From assembly GCA_009809945.1 (NCBI GenBank), contig WTPW01000569.1, forward strand, positions 314,344-378,343: DNA of 64,000 bases. Reading direction: 5' to 3'. Origin of the DNA: Gigaspora margarita (Eukaryota > Glomeromycota > Glomeromycetes > Diversisporales > Gigasporaceae). Made by a program: the position numbers and the translations under genes. Position 1 is the stretch's first letter, and every line of letters begins with the position of its first letter. Below, one piece after another: positions 11,770 through 23,975 of this stretch. Below the pieces are notes generated by a model, which was not told the origin of the DNA, did not search any database, and saw nothing but the letters and a program-made list of their open reading frames with translations.

Positions 11770-13290
11770 TTTTTTCACTATTTTTTTTTGTTTATTATTT
11801 CACTAACACTTTTCTTATAGGTTAGTACTTTGTCAGAAAACATGAAATGTTGCAAAGAACAAAGATCTTGGGCTGGACTAGTATATAACAAATGTACTAG
11901 TTTTTTTTTCTTTGATTTTTTTCTTGTTACTTTCATTTTTGTCACTAACATGTTCTTTTTCATTGCAATTTGTATTCGCTAGGAAGCGTAAATTGGTACT
12001 AGAGAACAAAGATCTTGGGCTAAACTAGTACATAACAAACATACTAGTTCTTTTTTTCTTTGTTTTTTTTTTCTTACTTTCATTCTTGCTGGAAAACATG
12101 GAATGTTGCTGAGAACAAAGATCTTGAGCTGAACTAGAGTTAGCACCTCTATCCGGATATATATATCCAAATATATACTATATCATGTGATATAATGTAA
12201 TATAGTAGTTTTATATCCGGATATAAATAAATCCAGATTTAAATTTATATCTGCATATATACTATGATAAAACCAAATAAATCCAGATATAAAAAATATA
12301 TCTGGATAGAGGTAATAACTCTAAGCTGGACTAGTACATAATAAACATACTAGTTTTTTTTCTTAGTTTTTTTTTTTTACTTTTATTCTTGTCATTAATA
12401 CATTCTTTTTCATTGCATTTTGTATTTTGCTAGAAAGTGTAAATTGGTACCAGAGAACAAAAATCTTGATAAAGACTGGTATAATGAATGTACTAGTTCT
12501 ATTTTTTCACTATTTTTTTTGTTTATTATTTTACTAACATTTACCTCATAGATTAGTACTTTGTTGAAAATGTGAAATGTTGCTAAAAGCAAAGATCTTG
12601 GGCTGGACCATACATAACAAATGTACTAGTTTTTTCTTTATTTTTTTCTTGTTACTTTCATTCTTGCCACTAACACATTCTTTTTCATTGCATTTTGTAT
12701 TTCACTAGGAAGCATAAATTGGTACTAGAGAACAAAGATCTTGGGCTGGACTAGTACATAATGAACATATTAGTTCTTTTTTTTCTTTGTTTTTTTTTCT
12801 TACTTTCATTCTTTCTAGAAAACGTGAAAATTGCTGAAAACAAAGATCTTGAGCTGGACTGGTACATAATGAATGTACTAGTTTTTTTATTTGTTTTTTT
12901 TCTTACTTTCATTCTTATTACTAACACATTCTTTTTCATTGCATTTTGTATTTTACTAAGAAGCGTAAATTGGCACTAGAGAACAAAAATTTTGATCAAA
13001 GCTAGTATAACGAATGTACTAGTTTTATTTTTTTTACTATTTTTTTTTGTTTATTATTTTACTAACCCCTTCCAATAGGTTAGTACTTTGCCAAAAAATA
13101 TAAAAAGTTGCTAAAAACAAAGAACTTGGGCTAGACCAGCACATAACAAATATACTAGTTTTTTTTTCTTTTTTTTTTGTTACTAACATGCTCTTTTCAT
13201 TGCAGTTTGTACTTCAATAAGAAGCATGAATTAGCACTAGAGAACAAAGATCTTGGGCTGAACCAGTATATAACGAATATACACAGGTCA
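11770..13290 (+). repeat. Tandem array, unit about 130-145 bp
   Basis: Around eleven units carry GAACAAAGATCTTGGGCTGG, ACTAGTACATAACGAATGTA and CTAGTTTTTT, followed by a T-rich spacer with CTTTCATTCTTG or TTTATTATTTTACTAAC. Two unit types alternate, with the joins GGTTAGTACTTTG and AGGAAGCGTAAATTGGTAC. The short frames inside are by-products. One later insertion at 12135. Confidence 0.85.
12135..12323. mobile_element. hAT-like MITE in the tandem array
   Basis: The ends TAGAGTTAGCACCTCTATCC and the complement TAGAGTTATTACCTCTATCC are inverted repeats. The flanks AGCTGAAC and AGCTGGAC agree at 7 of 8. Removing it restores the array phrase TTGAGCTGGACTAGTACATA. The inside is a fold-back of ATATCCGGATATA words. 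Confidence 0.85.
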
Positions 13291-14085
13291 AAATCTAATA
13301 TATCGGGTACCTATTGGGTACTATATTACTATAATTGAAAAATATATAAAATACTACATATTAAAGCATAGCAGAAGTTCATTTTGATTAGCCAAAATTA
13401 GGGTAAATATGATTGGTGATGATCTTTTTTTATACAGTCAATTGTAATTTTTAAAGTACTTTTATTAAGTAAAAATTGTCACAATATATGAAAATTTTTT
13501 TTATTATATGTAAATATAACAACTGGTTTAATATTCTATTTTTTACCTTTAAAGCAACCATTTTTTAACTTGGGATGCAGTTGAATGCTATAGCTAAGAA
13601 AACTAAATAAGAATGAAAGTTTTACTAGACTTAATAGCTTCATAAAGGTTAGAACACGAAGTATATGAAGCTGTATGAATTTCTACTCATTTTGTATTGA
13701 TTACTAATGTGTATTTTTCTTTTATCTGAAAAACACAATAAGTGAACAGACATGTAAATAAAGAGTTATACCACAACAAATACTTGAAAAAAATATTTGG
13801 CACAAAAACTTTAGTTCAAAATAGATAGTTTTAATAACCTTGTGTAATTAATATCAATTTTTTTAGAATAATACAACCGTTTATTATTAAAGCATATGAA
13901 GAGTAGCTTATGAGAATATAAGTATGTAAACAGCTTTATAATTATGTGAATGAATATGGGTTTTATTATTTAAAAAGATAAAAAATTCTATTTTTGCCCA
14001 AGTTTAATTTTTACTAAATTTCTTGTACTGTATTGCCTTATATCTGAAGCAGAGTAAAGGAACTTAATCCCAAAAAATGTTCAAA
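13291..14085. other. Gene-free A+T-rich DNA
   Basis: A single GGGTACCTATTGGGTAC phrase near 13304 resembles words at 22650, 22818 and 25500. No other structure seen. Confidence 0.5.
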
Positions 14086-14621
14086 GGGGGCATCCATAAA
14101 TTGTGTTATGCTTGGGGGGGGGTCCCCCAAAATATAATGATTTTGCAATATATAGGGGGGGGTCCCCCCCAATATAATGCAATTTTTTTCTAAAAATTTG
14201 TCTAAAACTTGATCCAGTGGTCCAAATTGGATAATTTTGGTACCATTCGAATCATCTCAAGGCGAGGATTCGAATGGTACCAATTCATTTGATTGAGATC
14301 ACTGGATCACGTTTTATTAACGAAATACTATTGGTTATTATGTTTTCTTATAAAATTACTATAAAATCAATAGTATTTCGTTAATAAAACGTGATCCAGT
14401 TATCCAAATGAAACGATTTTGGTTCCATTGGATTCGTCTCATGGAGACGAATCGAATGGTACCAAAATCATCTAGATCGAACCACTGGGTCATAATATAT
14501 TCAAGTTTTTGTAAAATTTTATATATAAACATACGGATTTTTAAAAATTTTTTTATATAGTAGAGGGGAGGGGTCAAGAGCTACTATGTAGGGGTACATA
14601 ACGTTATTTATGGATGCCCCC
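14086..14621 (+). mobile_element. Harbinger-like MITE with nested hairpins, copy 1
   Basis: The ends GGGGGCATCCATAAA and TTTATGGATGCCCCC are flanked by AAA on both sides. The same element lies in the opposite orientation at 60507-61031, flanked by TAA. The inside is three palindromes: two hairpins of about 100 bp whose arms read GATCCAGTGATCCAAAT and TTTTGGTACCATTCGAATC, and a central one around ACGAAATACTATTG. Non-coding. Confidence 0.85.
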
Positions 14622-14977
14622 AAATCAGTTATTTGATGGCATGCAACTACGAAGTAGGGCCTCAGGTCTTAATACAGTAATAGATACCATTTTTACTTGG
14701 GTTTTAAATTTGGCCGATTTAAAGAAATTTCTATTTTTTCTTTTTACTTTTTTTTTTTTACTTTTTTAACATTATAATTAACAAAAATAGAAATTGTTAA
14801 TTAAGAAAAAAAAACATGTTGCGAATGTAAGCGAAGCTAAACTTTGCAAATATGTAACTTTAATTGAAAAAAATAAATAGAAGTATTTACTGTGAAATAA
14901 ACAACTATTATCTATGTAGTGAACAATAAATATGCAGGCATATATAAGTATGTGAGTAATTAAATATATAAGTGGGT
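14622..14977. other. Gene-free A+T-rich DNA
   Basis: Nothing recognised. Confidence 0.5.
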
Positions 14978-15112
14978 ATATTCAAATAATATTTGAATAA
15001 TTTAAATTGGCAAATATCAATTCGAATTTATCAAATGACTAACAGAATTCGAATAAGTACTATTTATTCGAATATTTGATGAATACAAATATTATTCAAA
15101 TAATGAATACTT
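14978..15112. repeat. Inverted repeat of TTCGAATA words
   Basis: The left arm ATATTCAAATAATATTTGAA is matched near the right end by AATATTATTCAAATAATGAA, with TTCGAAT words between. It resembles the architecture of the 1148 element, with a different word. Confidence 0.55.
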
Positions 15113-15144
15113 CTATAAACAAATTGCAGTAGGGACCTGTAAAA

Positions 15145-15480
15145 TCTGGAAATTATAGCAGATTAGTATGGTATAGATAAGGAGATTTGTATAGTATTAT
15201 AGGTGAGCAGACAGATCCATATAGTATAGGCTGAATTTTTAAATCTATACTATACTGATCTGGTATAATATATATTAGCATTAGGGTTAGTATAGATCTT
15301 AAATTTAGCCTATACAGATTTGCTCACCTATACCATATTGATCTGCTATAATTTCTTATAGTATAGGCTGAATTTAAGATCTATACTATACCGATCAACT
15401 ATAATTCCTAACCATAATACTAAGATATAAAAATTCAGCCTATAATATATGAAACTGCTCACCTATACTATACATCTGTA
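15145..15480. repeat. Nested inverted repeats around TATAGTATAGGTGAGCAG
   Basis: Four related arms alternate in orientation: TATAGGTGAGCAGACAGATC, GATCTATACTATACTGATC, AGATTTGCTCACCTATACCA and GATCTATACTATACCGATC. This suggests repeated insertion or duplication of one small palindrome. A telomere-like phrase (ATTAGGGTTAGTATAG) lies in the middle near 15280. Confidence 0.6.
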
Positions 15481-16256
15481 AAATATATCAAAATCTGTAA
15501 TCAAAGCAAATTTATATATTTTACTGTATTTTGCTTTGATTGCTTCAATTATAGCAAATATTTTTTCAAGCATATTAAACAGCTATAATAATATTATTAA
15601 AAAAATAGCAAATGCTTTTTTAACAATTTTAAAACAAAAAAACACTTGAAATAAAATTTAGTACAATACATTTTTTTAAAAATGCAAGTTTTTTAATTAG
15701 ATAAATTTTTAGAATTTATATACAGATAAGTAAATGTAATTTAATTGGCACTTTAATTATTAATTAGCAGTAAATCAAATAATTTACTGATGTCAAAAAC
15801 ATGTGTTGCTAAATTATATCACAGATTTTGCAGGTTTTGATGTGTGGGCAAGTTTGCAAATAAACAAATTGTGATTGCGCAAGTAAATAAATATGTGTAT
15901 ATAAATATGTATATATATAAAAAAGATGTATTAATTTGTAGATATAATTTATTATAAAATGTGTCTACAGTGGTTTTGCACCTATTATATATTTTATTAT
16001 GTTTTTTAGATTTTTCTAAGGTTTGAATATAAAAATATTTAATACAAAATTTACATGTTAGCATTAGTACTTAGGGTTATAATTAGGGTTTGGGAAGGAT
16101 TTTTAGGGGTGTAAAGCATTTTTACTTAGAACTTCTTGCACCAATTAATTAGTGGGATAATATATATATAGATATAAAACACCATATGTGTGCTTAGTAA
16201 AAGTCAATATATAAATATAAAAATATATAATAAATTGTATTTATAATTGTAAAATA
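15481..16256. other. Gene-free A+T-rich DNA
   Basis: No gene recognised. The telomere-like phrase TTAGGGTTATAATTAGGGTT stands at about 16072-16092. Confidence 0.5.
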
Positions 16257-19200
16257 TTATTTATTTATTTCCCAATTTTGTATATTAGATATTGCAATTT
16301 GATATTTTATATTAATATTATTTTGTTCAGAAAAAAAATATGATTCATTATTTTTATTACTTTCATTATTTTCATCAATTTCATTAATTTCATTTTCATC
16401 ATTATTTTCATCATCATCTATATTAACTTTTTTGTCACTTTCTAATCTTTCTACAAATGATTTAACATTATCAAAAACTCCTCTTTTATAATATTGAATA
16501 CAATACTTACATTTATTTTCCATTTTTTTATAGCAATCTAAATGATATCCATGTCCACAAATTAAAATTATTCTATTTGATTTATTAGTTTCTATAAGTA
16601 TTTGTTTACATTCATCACATTGATCTAATGTAGGTGGAAATGATGAATGATATCCAGTAGAAAAACATCTAATATCTACTGTTTGTTGAAGATTTAATAA
16701 TACAATTTTTTTTTGTTTTTGTTAAATTTGGTTTTTCTAATATTTTTATAAATAGAAAAAAATGTTTCTAATAAAAATATTGATGTTTTTTTTAATTAAT
16801 ATATCTAATGTTGATGAAGAATAAGAATATTTTCATGTATTTTTAAAAGCATATATAAAGGAATAATTATGATTATTTAATATAAATGTTTGTTTTCTTA
16901 TAGTATCTGCTGAATCTCTTGAAGTTGTATTTGCTTGAATTTTGCTATGAGTATTTTTAACAAAATAATCATTAAAATATATAAGATAAAATTTTAATAA
17001 TTCAGCAAAAGGATGTTTAGTTTCTTTCCAATAAAAATAATCAAATAAAAAAGCTAAAGGTGCTTTGTTATAATTTTTTTGACTCCAACGTAATGCAAAT
17101 GTCCAAATTCAAAAAATTGTTTCTATATATTCTTCAAATGATCCAGATCTAAAAATAAGTGCATATATATCTAAAGCTGCTGGAATTAAATTATCTAAAA
17201 GATCAATAAGTATTCTATATTCTATATCTTTGCATAATTTAGAAAATTTTAAAAGTATTATATTACTAATTTGTTTCCAGCCTTCACTTGCCAACTCCAA
17301 TAAAAGATTAATTTTATAAGGTTTTGGACTTTTTGATAAATTTCTCTTTTTTATATCAAATACAAATTTATATAATTTGTTAAAAAATTCATAATGAACT
17401 ATCATAATATGTTCTCTTGAATTTAAAGAAACATGTAAAGAACCCAAAATTGGCACAATATTTTATTTTTAGTGAAATTGTAATTTGATATGCTGGATTA
17501 TTTTTTTGATATTCTAATTCTTTTTGTAATCAAGTAATAGCTCTTCTAATATGTAATTGTCCTGGCCAATTTGCTATAACTGGTAAGTTATTTTGATCTA
17601 AATATTTACATAATGATAGTATATTTGTTATCATTGAAAGTTCAGTAATATAATCTGATGTTAATTTTAATAGTTGTTCTTGTATATCAATAATTTGAAG
17701 ATTTTTCATTGATCTTTCATCTTTTCATTCAACAATTGCATCATCATAAATATGAATAGTAAGAAGTTCTATATGCAAAATGTTGAAATTTTTGTATAGT
17801 TTGATTAGCCCATTGAAATTTTTGAGTATTATAACTTATATCTAAATAATTCATATATTTTGCAATTAAATATTTGTTAATTAAACTTCATCAATATTTA
17901 ATGGATTAAAAAATGAAACTCTATTATATATTGCTGGAACTAGAAAATAATTTTCAATTCTTTTTGTAATGCATGTTGCTATATGATGTACATTTTGTAA
18001 TGATACTACATTTGGTCATTAATAAGAATGAATTGAATGGTAATCATCAATATTAAAGATATGCATAGTATTTTGCTAAAAAAATTAATTAATAAAATTA
18101 TAATTACAAATTAAATTAAACTATTATTTAAAAATACTTACAAAAGTTCTAAAATATTCAGAAATTTTTACAGAATGCTCTTTTGCTATTTTTTTTTATA
18201 ATCATCCATTGTCTTATAGCATGCTAAATTTCCTAAATTTGCTAATGTATCTATTGCAGAAGAACTACATCCTGATACTAATAAATAAAACCAATTTCTA
18301 TTTTTAATTCATTTGCAAATTTGTTTTGAGCCCCAGCAAGAAGATAGCAAAATCAAATAGCTGATTTTTTGTCATTTTCTTGAGTTTGATAATTTCTATA
18401 TCTTGGGCTTAAAGCATTAAAAATTTCATCAAAAAAACCATTAAGTTGAAAATTAGATTGTGTAATTAATTCTGAAAAAAATTTGTTAGGATCTAATTCT
18501 ATTGAATGATTTAATTTTCTTTGCTCTTTAAAAAGAACTTTTAAAAGTATATCAAGTTTATTTTCAAATGTTAAACCTAATTAATAATATTAATATTAAT
18601 AATTAAATAAATAATAAAATATAATACAAAAAATTAAAAAATAATACCTAAATTTGAAATATTTAAATTTTGTTATTAACTAATTCTTGATTTGTTTTAA
18701 TTTGTAATTCTAATTGATTTAGGGAGCTACTATTTCCACCATGGTATTTTGCTATTTCTACCATAGTTACACAGGATTTTCTATTTTTAGAATTCAAAAT
18801 AATAAACCTAATTCTAATACTAACTCTAACCCTAAAAACTAATAAGTAAACCTTTTTTTGTCCCTAATTGAAGGTTGTAGAGCTCATTTTTCTGATTCTA
18901 ATAGTAGTTAAATCATCAAAATCGGCCTAGTAGATCCCAAAATACTTGGGATCAAAGAAGAGAACAAAAGGATTGGCAAATTCACTGTTATACAAAGTAT
19001 AGAAACCGCTATCAAATGACAAATCATGATTTGCACAGAATTTTATTATCACAATTGACTTTGAGTTCTTAAGTAAAGTTGTTCTTTGGCTCAAAAAAAT
19101 GCTAGTTTCTTAAGATATATTTTATTAGTTTCTTAGTAAAAATTTTCACTACAATAAAAAATGTCTCTAAACGTATGTAAAGAAAAAAATAAAGTTAGAA

Positions 19201-20024
19201 AAAAAGCTGTCAAATGTAAAATCATTCATGATTTCACAGAATTTTATTATTAAGATTGACTTTGGGCTCTTAAGTAAACTTGTTTTTTGGCTCAAAAAAT
19301 GCTAGTTTCTTAAGATGATTTTTATTATTTTTTTAGTAAAAATTTTCACTACGATAAAAAAACTTTTCAAAACGTATGTAAAAAAAATGAATGGTTTGTG
19401 TAATAGTAAATTTGCTGATCCTTATGTTCTCTTCTTTGATTCCAAGTATCTTGGAATTCACTGGGCCGATTTTGATGATTTAACTACTATTAGAATCAGA
19501 AAAATGACCTCTACAATTTTTAACTAGAAACCAAAGAAGGTTTACTTATTAGTTTTAGAGTTAGAATTATAGTAAATTTATAAATATTATATTAAATACT
19601 AAAAATAGAAATTCTTGTGTAACTATGTGGGAATAGCAAAATACCATGGTGGAAATAGGCGTATCCTTGATTTATTCTATCAATAATTTTGTAAAATCAC
19701 TTTTATTTAAAATAACTTGGTCATCAGTAATATTAACAATAATATTTTTCCATTCATTATCAATATCTTTAGAAATTGTAAAAATATCTGAAATTTTTTT
19801 ATCCTCAAAGTCTACTGATTTTCTTTTATTATGTCTATCAGGTTCTACAATTATTAAATAATAAATATCACATAATTGAGCATTTATTGATAAATAATTG
19901 TAATTATCAAATGTATTTTTTTCTTTTGATTTTTGAAATGCATTTTCTGTAAATTTATATAACGGCTTGCATTATTATTACAATCTCTAACATTGCAAGG
20001 ACCTTTATTTAGTTTAGGTAGCAT
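16257..20024 (-). pseudogene. Broken member of an expanded glomeromycete protein family with C-terminal RING-like zinc site
   Basis: Read on the minus strand from the ATG at 20024, the start (MLPKLNKGPCNVRDCNNN) and the later blocks CSSSAIDTLANLGNLACYK, IFNIDDYHSIHS, MPILGSLHVSLNSRE and LIDLLDNLIPAALDIYA match a large family I recall from Rhizophagus proteomes; its function is unknown. The end has paired zinc ligands: CDEC, CGHGYHLDCY, then CKYC at about 16590-16505, followed by KSFVERLE. Likely introns with GT and AG ends are seen near 18650 and 18140. The copy is dead: several in-frame stops and frameshifts, and a 945-bp transposon in its 5' part. The longest clean piece is 17456-17109. Family assignment is from memory. 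Confidence 0.7.
18722..19666. mobile_element. hAT-like fold-back element inside the pseudogene
   Basis: TTGATTTA stands directly on both sides (18714-18721 and 19667-19674). Taking out the element and one copy lets the two pseudogene flanks read on in one frame (RINQ then LELQ), which fixes the boundaries. The ends share TATTTCCACCATGGTATTTT as inverted repeats, and the arms stay complementary for over 200 bp, including GATGATTTAACTACTATTAG. The middle holds a direct repeat of about 95 bp (19022 and 19219, both with GCTAGTTTCTTAAGAT). A related piece lies at 62280-62440. No transposase. Confidence 0.85.
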
Positions 20025-20151
20025 TTTTAAAATTTAAAAATTTTAATTTCAAAATAATGATAAATCCTTTATTCTTTATATATTTTACAAATGTTACTCA
20101 AAAATTTACTTATTTAATATATTTATTTATTTTATATTTAGGGTGTTATTT

Positions 20152-20359
20152 TATGGAGACATGTCTCCATGGAGACCCTTTATATGAATAGCCAATCAAA
20201 ATTAAGCATGTGACTAGATAATATGTTGCTTATTATTGGCCAATTAAAATTTTCTACAAACTTTTTAACTTTTATAATACAAAAATACAAATAAAAATTT
20301 CCTTACCCTAAATATGATTGGCTGTTATATGTAGGGTCACCATAGAGACATGTCTCCAC
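20152..20359. repeat. MITE with palindromic GGAGACATGTCTCC ends
   Basis: Both ends carry TGGAGACATGTCTC, itself a palindrome. Further in, GACCCTTTATATG matches the complement of CATATGTAGGGTC, and GCCAATCAAAATTA matches the complement of AATATGATTGGC. No clear target duplication. Confidence 0.65.
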
Positions 20360-20399
20360 ATACAATTTTCTTTATATTTACATATTTATATATATTTGT

Positions 20400-20740
20400 A
20401 CACATACATTTAAGTATCAATGAATCATATATTTATTCGTATACCTTTTATCATATACCTTCACTTCACTTTTATTATTGTACATTTGTATAACTACACA
20501 TTTAATTATTTATATGTCTATATATTTTATACACAAATTTATTCAAATATTTATTTATTTTTACATTTTGTACATCTATATATTTATTATTTGAATTAAT
20601 TACTCATACACCCACATACTCAATTACATCTAAATTAATCTAAATTTATACATCAAATATCCATTTATTTATTTTTACATATTGCACATCCACATATTTA
20701 TTATTTGAGCACCCACATTTTCAATTACAGACCTACTAAA
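20400..20740 (+). repeat. Degenerate direct repeats of about 105-120 bp
   Basis: CAAATATTTATTTATTTTTA, CATCTATATATTTATTATTTGA and CACCCACATACTCAATTACA recur about 110 bases downstream with small changes. Confidence 0.55.
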
Positions 20741-20886
20741 CAATTAATTGCAATTAAATTGTATTATACGTAACTTATGTATAAAAAATTGCAATCAATT
20801 AAAATAAACATAATGTAATAATTGCAATTTTTGCTTTTACAAGATTTATTAAATAGATATATTAATATATTTTTTTTATGCATACT

Positions 20887-21066
20887 AGGACCCCGAAATA
20901 TACATAGATAGGTCAGGTTAATTATAGGGTTACTAAAAAAGGAAAGATCTGCAAAAAAACTTCAAAAATAAGAAAAAAAATTACTATAAATGGAAAAGAT
21001 CTGTATAAAAAACCTCAAAAATAAGCAAACTCATACCTGACCTATCTATGTATATTTCGGGGTCCT
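20887..21066. mobile_element. hAT-like MITE, AGGACCCCGAA ends, copy 1
   Basis: Long inverted ends start AGGACCCCGAAATATACATA, and TGCATACT is perfectly duplicated outside (20879-20886, 21067-21074). A second copy is at 39978-40155. The ends start like those of 6215-7044. Confidence 0.9.
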
Positions 21067-21074
21067 TGCATACT

Positions 21075-23030
21075 ATTGTTATATATTTTTTGTATTATTG
21101 GCTTCAGGAGGGCATAAATTGCATGAATACTTGCAGGCTTCTATGTAGCACTTGTTCATACCTTTCGTGTTCATTAGTTTGTGCAGTTTGTAAATTTTGT
21201 TAGTTTATTTTAAAAAAAAAAGAAATCGCTTGATTTCTGTAATTACATAAATTTTATATTCATTAATTTGCACACCCAAATTAAAACAACTTCAATTTTA
21301 TTTACAAAATTAAGACAAAAGGTCAGCTCCTCTTATTTTGGAAAAAGCAAAGGAGGAAAAGTAAAATGTTTGATTTAGAAAAATTAATTAGTTTAATTTG
21401 CTTGCTCTTGTGGCTTGTTGTTGTTCCACTTCACTTTTTAATTGACAGTTTGTAAATTTTGTTAGGTTATTTAAAAAAAAGAAATCGCTTAATTATTGCT
21501 ATATGTAATTACATATATTGATATTATTTATTTATTACAATTTCTAACACAAGATTATAAATATAAAAAATTGCAATTAATTGACTAATTGTGGCTATGC
21601 TAGCAATCAATTAATTTGGTTCAAAAAATTGCAATTAATTGATCCCACAATTAATTATTCAGTAGAACTGCTCATATACCTATATACTCCATTATTTGCA
21701 CTATTTACAAGCTCAATTATTTGCAAATCTACATACTCAATAACTTGTATCTACAAATTATTTACAAAACCTAAACATACATGACCATCTAATGCCCACG
21801 TATTAATTTTTTCACCTACGCCTACATATGTTTACACATTATATTCGTTTGGAGATCCTATTCAATAGTATTATTATAATAGTATTATTATAATAGTATT
21901 AAAACTATAAATCAAATATTGAAATAAAATATTTTACAATACCAGGTATAAACACAATATTTCTAGTTTTTTTATTAAATCAGCTTACCACAGTGCTTCT
22001 AGCAGAGCCACTTTTTTACAAGCATTTGTAGAAAAAAAACCTTTATCCATTGTAATATTGCCAGAATAGCTGTAGAGACCAAAAATAGCGTGGAAAGGGA
22101 GCAATGGTAAAAACTTTGATCGAATTGTTTTTTAACTAAAATAATAAAATAATGTTAATAATGAATGGTTGGAAAGCAAAATCAAAAAAAAATAATTAAT
22201 TCTTTAGGGAAGGTTAACTCTTTGTGGCTAACACTGAAGCCAATTTGGTTATGGATATCTACAAGCAAAAATAAGCCAACCACATATATTTATTTATGTG
22301 CTACACCTTTGTTCATACATCTACTCATTAGTTATACAAATTCATTTGCATACTTATCTGACTATTCATATATTAAGATCAGCATTAAAATATTGGTTCT
22401 TGATATTATTTAGATTAATGTCAAAAAAAAAAAAGCGTTAAAAAAAGGCCAGATAAGTTTTTAACATCAAAAAAGATTACCCACTAGGATTAGCCAATCA
22501 GAGATGTGCTAAAGCATCTGATCTGAAATTTTATCTGAAGTATGATCCAAGGGATGATCTGAGATCTACAATTAACCAATCAAAATAAACTTCTACTATG
22601 CTATATATTGGTGACCTACCATACATATATTATATAGTTTGGATATATCAGGTACCCGATGCATATATGTAATAAAAATAATTTTAAATCTACATATATT
22701 ATAATTCTAAATCATTGTTTACAATGATATTATTCTAGATATTTAAAAAAATTTATCCTTTATGAGATAAAAAATAATTTTTACTACTTAAAATTTTTTT
22801 TAATTTGATATATATCGGGTACCTGATAAATACAGTATTAACTAGTGATAGGAATTTCTAAAAGTGGTAGTAAAAATAGATAATAGATTATATCTATAGC
22901 GCATATATACAATATGGTAGGAATAAAAGTAAATTTCTAGTTATTCTCATAGTAAAGCCATAATTTTTATTTCCACTATATTGCATATATGCGCAGGAAA
23001 CAATAAATAAATAAAGCAAACATGTTTTTT
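21075..23030. other. Gene-free DNA with small repeats
   Basis: A direct repeat with CAGTTTGTAAATTTTGTTAG and AAGAAATCGCTT occurs at about 21188 and 21446. An inverted pair ATCAGGTACCCGAT and ATCGGGTACCTGAT lies near 22648 and 22816. Neither has firm boundaries and no frame looks coding. Confidence 0.5.
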
Positions 23031-23975
23031 TTATTCACTTTTTTTTTTATTACATTTCTAATTTTTTTTTATTTTTAATTTTTTTTTTATTTAAATATTT
23101 TTATTTTAAATTTTTTTTTAATTGTTTTTGCTTTTTTTATTTTTTTTAATTTTTTTTCAGTTTTTACTTTTTTTAATTCTTTTAATATTTATTGTTTTTT
23201 TAAATGTTTTTTTTTAATTAATTTTTATTATTTATTTTTTTTCTTTTTTTTTATTATTTTTTTATTTTTTTTAAATTATTTTTTATTAGATTATTTTATT
23301 ATTATAGTATTATTTTTTTCTTTTTTTAATTTATTTTTGTTTTTTTTTAAATATTTTTTCTATTTTATTTTTTTTATATTTAATTTATTTTTAATTTTTT
23401 TTAACCAGTTTTATTTATTTTTAATTTTTATTTTTTAGTTTTCACTTTTTTTTATTTTTTAATTGTTTTTTCAGTTTTTACCTTTTTATTTTTTTATTAT
23501 TTTTTTAAATTTTTTTAATTATTATCAGTTCTACAGTAGATTTAGATTAGATCCACGTGATTTTTTTTTCATCTTTTTTTATTATTTTATTGTTTTTTTA
23601 TTTAATTTTTTTTTTTTATCAATTCTTTTTCTTATTGTTTTTTTTTATTGTTTTTTCTTTTATCTTTTTTTTTTTAATTTAATTTTTTTTTGATTTTAAT
23701 TTTTTTAATTTTTTTTTTTATTTTAATTTTTTTATTTTTTTATTTTAAATCTTTTTTAATTTTTTTTGTTATATTTAAAAATTATTATTTTTTACATTTA
23801 TTTATTTATTTATTTAAGTAGCCATAATTTTTTATACAAATTATCTACTTTTTTTTTAAATTAAGTATTTTTTAACTTTTTTTTACTTTATATATTTTTA
23901 TTATTTTATATTATTAATTAATTAATAATTATTTATGTTTTTTTTAAGGTACTGTATTTATATTTAAAAAACCAG
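23031..23975 (+). repeat. Extreme T-rich tract
   Basis: Nearly a kilobase made mostly of T, with A as the second base and very little G or C. It is therefore close to a one-strand homopolymer-like block. The phenylalanine-rich frames are artefacts of it. It grades into the family repeat at 23976. Confidence 0.85.

Noticed and set aside
11778-12979. Several 60-72 codon frames on both strands
   Set aside because: They recur with the tandem unit and change frame from unit to unit.
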